Shown in pieces: positions 28,317 to 35,011 of a stretch of DNA of 64,000 nucleotides. The stretch covers positions 2,929,501 to 2,993,500 of the forward strand of contig NZ_CP049057.1 of assembly GCF_011044175.1 (NCBI RefSeq), in the 5' to 3' direction. The DNA is from Rasiella rasia. Its GTDB lineage: Bacteria > Bacteroidota > Bacteroidia > Flavobacteriales > Flavobacteriaceae. The notes below the pieces were generated by a model, which had not been told where the DNA came from, did no database searches, and saw only the letters and a program-made list of their open reading frames with translations. Position 1 is the first letter of the stretch. The number at the start of each line of letters is the position of its first letter. Both the position numbers and the translations under genes were made by a program.

Positions 28317-29063
28317 TTAAAGTAATTCAGGATTGATATCTAAAATATTTTCGGTCCGATATTTTTCGATGAAAGCTTCTGTAAAATACTCGGCTCCTTT
28401 TATTTTTTCTTCTAACAAAATCTGTTGCACGTCTAATTTTTTATAGGCTTGTAGCATGGGTTTAGAAACAGCGGCATAGCTAAAGTGCCAAGGTTCGTAT
28501 TTAAAGCCTTTTCGGTTGGCATTATTAGTATAGACTTCATAAAAACCAAATGAATTTGCATTGGTATTAAGCCATTCTTTAAGCTTGCAGAACGGACCTT
28601 TACCATGAAATAACTCTGGCTGCAACACACTTTTTGGGCGTGGTGAAACACCGCCGTCAATAATGTCTATGTCGGTCCCCCAGTGGTGTCTAGATGTGCC
28701 TGGTATGGTAGAATATTCTATTATTTTTTCGATAGCCTCTAATGGAGACATTCCTTGATTTGTAAATCTGTTGTATTTTCCTTCAAAGATTTCCTTTTGC
28801 CTTTGAAAACTTCGGTAGGCAGAAACTACTTCAATGGTGATGCCGTCGTTAGTAGCAGCAGCTTTCATTTTCAGAAATGCAGCTTTGGCTTGTTTGTGCA
28901 TTTTTGAAGTGTAACTAGCGCCAATAATATCTGGGTTACCTTTTCCAATTAATTGCGAACGCGTAAAGGTTTGTTCTATTTCCGAAGAAAAAGATAGAGT
29001 TGGTACTAATGAAAGACCAATACCTGTACATGCGCTAAGTCTTATGAAATCGATTCTCTTCAT
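28317..29063 (-). CDS. D-alanyl-D-alanine carboxypeptidase, VanY/M15B type, with Tat-like signal
   Basis: 248 residues. The core motifs of the M15B zinc peptidases are present: EVVSAYRSFQRQKEIF, SRHHWGTDIDI (His and Asp zinc ligands) and EPWHFSY (catalytic Glu region and third ligand His). It would trim peptidoglycan stem peptides in the periplasm. The N-terminus MKRIDFIRLSACTGIG reads like a Tat signal in which RR has become KR. The divergent neighbour carries a true RR version. The 71-base gap between them should hold both promoters. Confidence 0.9.
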   Translation of the reverse strand: MKRIDFIRLSACTGIGLSLVPTLSFSSEIEQTFTRSQLIGKGNPDIIGASYTSKMHKQAKAAFLKMKAAATNDGITIEVVSAYRSFQRQKEIFEGKYNRFTNQGMSPLEAIEKIIEYSTIPGTSRHHWGTDIDIIDGGVSPRPKSVLQPELFHGKGPFCKLKEWLNTNANSFGFYEVYTNNANRKGFKYEPWHFSYAAVSKPMLQAYKKLDVQQILLEEKIKGAEYFTEAFIEKYRTENILDINPELL

Positions 29064-29081
29064 TGTCTAAAAGTAGGCAAA

Positions 29082-29115
29082 TTGAGTTTTGGAACGAAAT
29101 ATTTTCTTAACTTTG
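29082..29115 (+). promoter_or_regulatory. Predicted promoter for the YYDDG-repeat lipoprotein
   Basis: TTG at 29082-29084 (or TTTG at 29088-29091) upstream of TAACTTTG at 29108-29115. The spacer is 23 or 16 bases depending on which upstream element is used. The ATG follows 19 bases after the box. Confidence 0.5.
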
Positions 29116-29134
29116 AAAGACAAAACGGTAAGAA

Positions 29135-29359
29135 ATGAACAGAAGGGACTTTATTAAGAAATCTGGTCAAACCTTGCTTATCACTTCTGTGGCAAGCATT
29201 GTTGGCGTGTCCATTCTGTCTTGTAGCAAAAGCGATGACGATAATGGAATGTTTGACGATGGCTATTATAACGATGGTTATTACGATGACGGCTATTATG
29301 ATGATGGCTACTATGATGATGGTTATTATGATGATGGGTACTACGATGATGGCTATTAA
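29135..29359 (+). CDS. Tat-exported small lipoprotein with YYDDG tandem repeats
   Basis: 74 residues. The N-terminus MNRRDFIKKSGQTLLI is a strong twin-arginine signal (RRDFIK), and SILSC provides a lipobox with Cys30, so the mature protein is a lipoprotein of only ~45 residues. After SKSDDDNGMFDD the rest consists of six G-Y-Y-D/N-D units and a final GY. It is extremely acidic and Tyr-rich. It might bind metals or form a Tyr-stacked filament or adhesive tail; that is inference only. A promoter lies just upstream. The minus-strand frame over the same DNA is an Ile/Val-rich shadow. I recognise no named family. Confidence 0.7.
   Translation: MNRRDFIKKSGQTLLITSVASIVGVSILSCSKSDDDNGMFDDGYYNDGYYDDGYYDDGYYDDGYYDDGYYDDGY
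29261..29356 (+). repeat. 15-bp coding tandem repeat (GYYDD units)
   Basis: Six units of 15 bases (GGC TAT TAT GAT GAT with synonymous changes) plus a partial GGC TAT. Tyr codons alternate TAT/TAC and Gly codons GGC/GGT/GGG between units, so selection appears to hold the peptide, not just the DNA. Unit number may vary between strains. Confidence 0.85.
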
Positions 29360-29437
29360 AAAGGCCTTTACAGTATGCATTAAGTTTTAAAACCGTCCTG
29401 AATTTTTTTTCTACACCCGTACTACCTTATTTAATTC

Positions 29438-30601
29438 ATGACAAATTCTTCTTCCAAAAACGAAACTATCTTAGTTTATAAAAGTTATGGAGGATTAGGG
29501 GATATTTTTTTTACAATTCCCTCATTATACATGCTCAAACAAAAGTTTACCACAGTTGCTTTTGCTATACAACCTAGATTGGTACGCTTTTTTGAGAAGT
29601 ACCTCGAAGGGATTGAAGTACTAAATGAAAAAACCGCAGATAAGAATTTATTCGATTGTGTGATAGAGTTAGGTAACTACCCTTGGTTCAAAAACGATAG
29701 TGAGAAAATACCTCAAATTAAGTACCACACACATAAAAAGGTAAAGCAACATTCTATAGAACACTACAAGGATGGCATAGTGTCTGTTTTTCCTAGTATC
29801 ACAAAAACGACAAGTGCTTATCCCTATTTTAAGAAGAAAACCACTAAAGATCTCTATTATACTGTTCACCCTGGAGCAGGTTTTTTGCTGAAAGCGTGGC
29901 CTATTGCCTATTACGCTAAATTAATTGAAGAAGTTTTTGAGCTATATCCTAACCTAACAGCAAAGATAATTGTAGGGCCTGATGATCCTAATCCGGAACC
30001 CTTATTTACCAACAAGGCTCTTAAATACGAATTAATTACTGGAGGTATCGATGAAGTGGCAGAAGAAATTTCAGGAGCAAAATTTCATATTGGTAACGAT
30101 GCTGGAATTACTCATCTTGCAGGTTCTTTTAATATCCCTACCGTTGGAATTTACGGTCCTACTGGCCCTGGTTCTTGGGGCGCATTCTCTGAACAAACTG
30201 AAATTATTTGGGGAAAACGAGGCAATTGTTCTATTCGTTGTAATTATGAGGTAATTATTTACTGTGAAGACAGAGTATGTCTAACTAATGTTACAACCAA
30301 AATCGTGCTAAGTACTTTGCTAAAATTACTCGATAAAATAACGGTAACATCTTCTAATACCTATCTAGTGAATGAGAACTACAAAATAACTCCAGAAGAA
30401 GACGCCTTTATATTTACAGGGGTTGAAAATGAATATTTAATTGAAATTCAAGATAGGGAGAGTCATGATTTCATCACCAAATCGTTAAAACAATTAGTTG
30501 TCGACAGCAATAAAATGCCTAAACAATTTACCGAAACGTTTCATGCAATGCTAACATTAGGGTTGTTTTTGCCAGTCCCAGCCCTTGTGTTTGCTGAATA
30601 G
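29438..30601 (+). CDS. Glycosyltransferase family 9 (heptosyltransferase-like)
   Basis: 387 residues. Family 9 features: N-terminal YKSYGGLGDIFFTIPSLYMLK (acceptor-domain GDxxxTxP-like start), YTVHPGAGFLLKAWPIAYYAKLIEE and FHIGNDAGITHLAGSFNIPTVGIYGPTGPGSWG (nucleotide-sugar binding GNDxGxxHxA). Such enzymes add heptose or related sugars to lipopolysaccharide. About 60 residues beyond the usual C-terminus form an extra segment without recognised motif. Followed 10 bases later by another glycosyltransferase gene, so both probably act in surface glycan synthesis. Confidence 0.88.
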   Translation: MTNSSSKNETILVYKSYGGLGDIFFTIPSLYMLKQKFTTVAFAIQPRLVRFFEKYLEGIEVLNEKTADKNLFDCVIELGNYPWFKNDSEKIPQIKYHTHKKVKQHSIEHYKDGIVSVFPSITKTTSAYPYFKKKTTKDLYYTVHPGAGFLLKAWPIAYYAKLIEEVFELYPNLTAKIIVGPDDPNPEPLFTNKALKYELITGGIDEVAEEISGAKFHIGNDAGITHLAGSFNIPTVGIYGPTGPGSWGAFSEQTEIIWGKRGNCSIRCNYEVIIYCEDRVCLTNVTTKIVLSTLLKLLDKITVTSSNTYLVNENYKITPEEDAFIFTGVENEYLIEIQDRESHDFITKSLKQLVVDSNKMPKQFTETFHAMLTLGLFLPVPALVFAE

Positions 30602-30611
30602 CATTTTTAGA

Positions 30612-31997
30612 ATGATAAGCTTAGATAATGTCACATTAATTGGAGTGGATTGTGTTCAAATAGAGCGATTAATTCTTGCTGCTGAAATTTCACAACTCAA
30701 CCTTCGGTTTAAAGAAGTAAAATTATTAACACATTTAGAGTCTAATCATCCTCAGGTAGTACGTATTCCTGAGTTGAATTCGGTTACAGCGTATAGCAAA
30801 TTTGTAATTAAAGAGCTCTATAAATATGTTGATACCGAATACGCTTTACTCATACAGCATGATGGATATGTCCTTAACGCTGCCGCGTGGTCTCCCAACT
30901 TTTTAGATTTCGATTATATTGGTGCGCCTACAGATTGGGGAATGGGCAACGGCGGATTTAGTCTTAGGAGTAAAAAATTACTGCAATGTGCTGGGCAATT
31001 AGATAACGTAAATCAGTTTCATCCTGAAGACGTCATGTTGTGCAAAAAGTATCGTTCTGCACTCGAGAACCGTGGCATGCGCTTTGCCAATTTAGAAACG
31101 GCGTTTAACTTTAGTGTCGAAAACTATATTTGGAATGGACAATTTGGCTTTCATAATGCAGATATTTCTAACTGGAATAGTGACGCACTTTCAAAACACC
31201 CAAGGTTAAAAAATAGATTTCTAAAATTAAAGACGTCCAAAAAACAGTGTAAAATAAAGCTTACGTACGTTGTTCAGATTTATGAAGAAAGTCCAACGGC
31301 TAAGCCTTTTATGGAGTTGTTAAAGATTTATGCTCAGTACAGTGCCGATGTATTACGGCAGATTCATTTTGTTTTTGTGGATGATCATTCTAATCCACCA
31401 CTACAGATTCCTACACAGATTAATTTAAACTACACCTTGCTTCGCATCACCGAAAACATACCCTGGAATCAGGCAGGTGCTCGAAACTTGGGTGTGACAT
31501 ATGCTAAGAGTGATTATGTAATTTTAACCGATATAGATGTTGTTTTTCCAGAAACTTTGTTAGAGCGATTACTAAATTTTGAACTTCCAGCAGATGCTAT
31601 TTTTAAATTCAAAACTATATGTAATCTGCAACCAGTAGTACCGCACTTCAATACATTTTTTACATCTAAAAAGGTGTTTTGGAAATCTAATGGTGTGGAT
31701 GAAGCTTTTAGCGGGGCCTACGGATTTGAAGATTTGTACTTCTATTACCTACAAAAAGCATTAGGTACCAAGTTCTATGTTCATAGCGCGTCTAATATTG
31801 TTTATAGAGAGCATACCCAAAATAAACTAACATTACACAATCATCTCTCTAGAGATAAGGGTCGAAACCAGAAGCTATATGAAGAAAAAATGAGCGAGCT
31901 AAAGCACCTTGAAAACCCGTTGGACGCAAGAAGTACGATTTATTTAAACTTTGGTTGGAGTGTGGTACAATCTAAAACCTTTAACACGTCTTCTTAA
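30612..31997 (+). CDS. Two-domain glycosyltransferase (DUF5672 plus GT2/galactosyltransferase-like)
   Basis: The ATG at 30612 (MISLDNVTLIGVDC) is preferred over an upstream TTG at 30585 that overlaps the GT9 gene; this gives 461 residues. Residues ~1-200 resemble DUF5672 (IERLILAAEISQLN, SKFVIKELYKYVDTEYALLIQHDGYVLN, DYIGAPTDWGMGNGGFSLRSKKLL). Residues ~215-460 form a GT-A fold domain with FVFVDDHSNPP, NIPWNQAGARNLG, ILTDIDVVFP (DxD) and FSGAYGFEDLYFYY. It appears to be a fused bifunctional transferase working with the upstream GT9. Ends 10 bases from the convergent pepE-like gene. Confidence 0.82.
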   Translation: MISLDNVTLIGVDCVQIERLILAAEISQLNLRFKEVKLLTHLESNHPQVVRIPELNSVTAYSKFVIKELYKYVDTEYALLIQHDGYVLNAAAWSPNFLDFDYIGAPTDWGMGNGGFSLRSKKLLQCAGQLDNVNQFHPEDVMLCKKYRSALENRGMRFANLETAFNFSVENYIWNGQFGFHNADISNWNSDALSKHPRLKNRFLKLKTSKKQCKIKLTYVVQIYEESPTAKPFMELLKIYAQYSADVLRQIHFVFVDDHSNPPLQIPTQINLNYTLLRITENIPWNQAGARNLGVTYAKSDYVILTDIDVVFPETLLERLLNFELPADAIFKFKTICNLQPVVPHFNTFFTSKKVFWKSNGVDEAFSGAYGFEDLYFYYLQKALGTKFYVHSASNIVYREHTQNKLTLHNHLSRDKGRNQKLYEEKMSELKHLENPLDARSTIYLNFGWSVVQSKTFNTSS

Positions 31998-32006
31998 AAA
32001 TATAAT

Positions 32007-32711
32007 TTATGCGATGTTAATTTGAGTGCCAGATTCAACCTCAAAAGGTTCTTTGCCTTGTAAAAAGATTCTAGCAGAATGCGCTCCTTTTAAATCAACA
32101 GACTCACCTTGCACCTGTAGCCAACTTCCTTCACGTAATCCAATTACTGGAGTGGTATTCTGAGTATGAAATTCTTTAATTCGTGTTTCTCTCGTTTCAC
32201 CCATGTGCTTGCTGCTAGGGTCTGGATCTAAGTAATGCGGATTGATATTACAACCAATAATACCTAAGGTTTTAAAACTGGAAGGATAGAGTATAGGCAT
32301 ATCGTTGGTTGTCTGCATGGTGGGACCGCAAATATTACTGCCTGCACTAGTTCCTAAATAGGGTGTGCCAGTGAAAATAGCTTCACGTAATGGCTGCATT
32401 ATACTTAGCTTATGTAATGTATGTACCAGAACAAAAGTGTTGCCACCCCCTGTAAAAATGCCTCTAGCTTGCCTTATAGCATGATTTGGGTCTTCAAAAC
32501 CATGAATACCTATGAGGTTTTTGTTTACTTTCTTAAAGGCTGTCGCTGCCTTGTGTGTATACGCTTCATGAGTAATACCTCCAGGTCTGGCATACGGAAT
32601 AAATAAAATTTCGTCTGTATCCTTAAAAAGCACCTCTAATTCAGGCAGTAAATAGTCCAAATAACCGCCCGAATGCAATGTAGATGTACTGGCAATAATT
32701 AAATTTTTCAT
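32007..32711 (-). CDS. pepE: Peptidase E (alpha-aspartyl dipeptidase, S51)
   Basis: Start set at the ATG at 32711 (MKNLIIASTSTLHSGGYLDYLLPE), which matches the known PepE N-terminus; an ATG at 32756 would add 15 unneeded residues. The protein is 234 residues. ARGIFTGGGNTFVLVHTLHK, YLGTSAGSNICGPTMQTTNDMPI (nucleophile Ser in GTSAGSN) and the later INPHYLDP with the His are family hallmarks. The enzyme cleaves Asp-X dipeptides in the cytoplasm. Monocistronic on the minus strand, between convergent and divergent neighbours. Confidence 0.93.
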   Translation of the reverse strand: MKNLIIASTSTLHSGGYLDYLLPELEVLFKDTDEILFIPYARPGGITHEAYTHKAATAFKKVNKNLIGIHGFEDPNHAIRQARGIFTGGGNTFVLVHTLHKLSIMQPLREAIFTGTPYLGTSAGSNICGPTMQTTNDMPILYPSSFKTLGIIGCNINPHYLDPDPSSKHMGETRETRIKEFHTQNTTPVIGLREGSWLQVQGESVDLKGAHSARIFLQGKEPFEVESGTQINIA

Positions 32712-32810
32712 AAAACTGTAATATTCGTTACTATGCGATCGTCTTATTAGGAACATACAAAGCTTGTAAATTTATTCGGCTTTCAGCAAAAACAACAGTA
32801 CATTTATAGA

Positions 32811-33617
32811 GTGAAACTACTTATTACATCTTTTTTAATTCTTTTTAGTCTCGTTTGCTTTTCTCAACAAGTAGAACGAGTCTCAGTTCGTGGCGAAGTA
32901 AGTGTGCCTAAAGGTGAAGAAAAAGATCAGATTAGCATCTACAACGAATCTTCACGTAGAGGAACGGTAACAGATGACCAAGGTAAGTTTGAACTTGAGG
33001 TAGCAGCACAAGATAGAATACTCATTACCGCGCTGCAGTTTCAGTCGTATACCGTGGTGGTTACAGAAAGCGTTATTGAAAATAAGTTGATGAAAATCTA
33101 TTTAAATCCCTATGTAAACAAGTTAGATGTAGTGATCTTACGCAACCAAAATCTCACTGGCGACCTTGAATATGACGCTAAAAACACAGAAGTAATTGCG
33201 GTTCCTAACGTAGAACTTTCTTTTGATGCAGACGCAGATTTTGCCCCTGATAGATTTTCGAGAGTAGAGGGCAATGCAGCACAAGAAGCGTTGGGTTATG
33301 GTACCTTGCAAAACGGTGTGAACTTTGTTTCTATTATTGGCGTACTAGCCAAAGCATTATTTCCGAAGAAAAAATCAGAGCCCTATAAACCCCAGCTCAA
33401 GGAAACAGAAATGGTGAAATTATTACAAGATAAATACAGTGCAGCTTATTATAGCGAAACCTTTAGCATTCCGTTAGATCGCGTAGACGATTTTATCTAT
33501 TTTGCGGGAGAGAATGCTATTACAACAAATATGTTGAAACCAGAAAATGAAGTTGAGTTATTAGAAACCTTATTTATACAAAGTGAGCTTTATAAAGCAC
33601 GTGGTAGCGGTGAGTAA
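32811..33617 (+). CDS. Carboxypeptidase-regulatory-like domain protein (paralogue 1)
   Basis: 268 residues starting at GTG 32811, with signal peptide ITSFLILFSLVCFSQ. Residues ~25-100 form a CarboxypepD_reg-like beta domain (VRGEVSVPKG, GTVTDDQGKFELEV, ITALQFQSYTVVV), the module common at the N-terminus of Bacteroidota outer-membrane proteins. The rest includes LTGDLEYDAKN and IPLDRVDDFIYFAGENAI, shared with the next gene. Function unknown; probably periplasmic. The stop overlaps the start of the paralogue. Confidence 0.85.
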   Translation: MKLLITSFLILFSLVCFSQQVERVSVRGEVSVPKGEEKDQISIYNESSRRGTVTDDQGKFELEVAAQDRILITALQFQSYTVVVTESVIENKLMKIYLNPYVNKLDVVILRNQNLTGDLEYDAKNTEVIAVPNVELSFDADADFAPDRFSRVEGNAAQEALGYGTLQNGVNFVSIIGVLAKALFPKKKSEPYKPQLKETEMVKLLQDKYSAAYYSETFSIPLDRVDDFIYFAGENAITTNMLKPENEVELLETLFIQSELYKARGSGE

Positions 33618-34389
33618 AAAAACATTGCCAGTGGCATTGTTACTACTTTTGGTGGTTCAGGTTGCTGGGCAAGAAGTATCATTGCAGGGTAAAATCACTA
33701 ACTTAGAAGACATTGAAGGAATTCATGTGCTCAACACAACCTCTAGATATAATGCGGTTACAGATGCCTTCGGAAACTTTAGTATTACCGCAAAACCATT
33801 AGACACCTTACTATTTTCGTCAGTACATTACCTTCCAAAAAAAGTAGAAATTTCAGAAGAAATACAGGAGCGAGGAATTATAGTAATTACCTTAGAAAAA
33901 TTAATTAACGAACTAGATGAGGTGTTTTTGGGTTCAAAATTAACAGGCGATTTAGATCAGGATATTAAAAACATTAATGTTAAGAAAACAATCAACTTTA
34001 AAGATGTAGGTATTCCTGGTTTTGAAGGTGAGCCAGAAGAAAAAATACCAACCGTAATAGGGCAAACTATAGGTCCAACGCATATTAATATCGATGCTTT
34101 ATATAAGCATATTAGTGGCTACTATAAAAAATTGCGAATACAACGAAAATGGGAAGCAGAAAACCAAACAGTTGCAAGTATTTTATATAAATACGATGAA
34201 ACTTTTTTTGAAAGAGCATACGGTATTCCGAAAGATAGAACCTACGATTTTTTACTTTTTTGTATTGAAACAAGTACCCTGCAAGCCGATTTTAGGAAAC
34301 AAGGTCACGCTAGAGTCTTGGGAATATTTAAAAAACAAGCTGCGGTGTATTTAGAACGTATTGACTTGCCTTCAGAAAAAAAGGAATAA
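33610..34389 (+). CDS. Carboxypeptidase-regulatory-like domain protein (paralogue 2)
   Basis: Start chosen at GTG 33610 (VSKKTLPVALLLLLVVQVAGQ), which gives a clean signal peptide and 259 residues; a GTG at 33583 would prepend nine residues. Same layout as the previous protein: LQGKITNLEDIEGIHVLN, NAVTDAFGNFSI, then LTGDLDQDIKN and the late GIPKDRTYDFLLF. The start lies 5 bases before the end of the preceding stop, so the two are translationally coupled. A tandem duplication that has diverged strongly. Role unknown; the DUF6702 protein and the M1 peptidase follow on the same strand. Confidence 0.83.
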   Translation: MSKKTLPVALLLLLVVQVAGQEVSLQGKITNLEDIEGIHVLNTTSRYNAVTDAFGNFSITAKPLDTLLFSSVHYLPKKVEISEEIQERGIIVITLEKLINELDEVFLGSKLTGDLDQDIKNINVKKTINFKDVGIPGFEGEPEEKIPTVIGQTIGPTHINIDALYKHISGYYKKLRIQRKWEAENQTVASILYKYDETFFERAYGIPKDRTYDFLLFCIETSTLQADFRKQGHARVLGIFKKQAAVYLERIDLPSEKKE

Positions 34390-34442
34390 TTGTTGTAACA
34401 TTTCTGCCAAACCTCCGTCTTATATAACCTTATCTACGAAGT

Positions 34443-34949
34443 ATGAAATTTTTGAAATATACCTTTCTGTTGCTGCTCTTTCCATTACTTACAGCATCTA
34501 CTTCTCATAAATTTTACGTTAGTATAACCACTATAGAATACGCTCAAAAGGAGCAAAGTTTACAGATAATCACGAAAATTTTCTTAGACGACATTGAAGA
34601 TGCCCTAGAAGCACGCTATGGCAAAAAATTTAGGTTTAATAGTACAAAAGAAACGGAAGCAGAAACAAAAGTTCTGAAAGATTATGTGTTTCAGAAATTT
34701 AAAGTAAATGTGAATGGATCGCCAGCCACCCTAAACTTCATAGGAAAAGAATACGATATCGATGTGGTTAAATGTTACATAGAGATACCCAATGTAACGC
34801 AACTTTCAACTATAGAAATCGAAAATAAAGTGTTGTTAGATATGTTCGACGAACAACAAAATATTATTCACGTAAAAAACAATAAAACGAGACGTAGTCT
34901 TGTACTCGAAAAAGAAAATCCTAAAGGATTGTTAAAGTTCGATGACTAG
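34443..34949 (+). CDS. DUF6702 family exported protein
   Basis: 168 residues, signal peptide MKFLKYTFLLLLFPLLTAS. SHKFYVSITTIEYAQKEQSLQI, KIFLDDIEDALEARYGKKF and DVVKCYIEIPNV are typical of the DUF6702 family as I recall it, a small Bacteroidota-specific periplasmic family. The M1 metallopeptidase downstream commonly accompanies it. No enzymatic motif. Function unknown. Confidence 0.82.
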   Translation: MKFLKYTFLLLLFPLLTASTSHKFYVSITTIEYAQKEQSLQIITKIFLDDIEDALEARYGKKFRFNSTKETEAETKVLKDYVFQKFKVNVNGSPATLNFIGKEYDIDVVKCYIEIPNVTQLSTIEIENKVLLDMFDEQQNIIHVKNNKTRRSLVLEKENPKGLLKFDD

Positions 34950-35011
34950 CAGGTCCAAGACCTTTATATCAAGTATTTTTAAACCAATCAAATAATTTAA
35001 TTTTTACATTC

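Noticed and set aside
29060-29380. A 106-codon minus-strand reading frame over the YYDDG gene, rich in Ile and Val
   Set aside because: It is the complement of the repeat; the plus frame has a twin-arginine signal, a lipobox and a promoter box, the minus frame has none and overlaps the VanY-like start.
30585-30611. TTG start for the two-domain glycosyltransferase
   Set aside because: It overlaps the end of the GT9 gene and adds nine residues not in keeping with the DUF5672 start; the ATG at 30612 is better.
34951-34963. Small hairpin AGGTC-CAA-GACCT after the DUF6702 gene as terminator
   Set aside because: Five base pairs with a 3-base loop and no T run; too weak to call.
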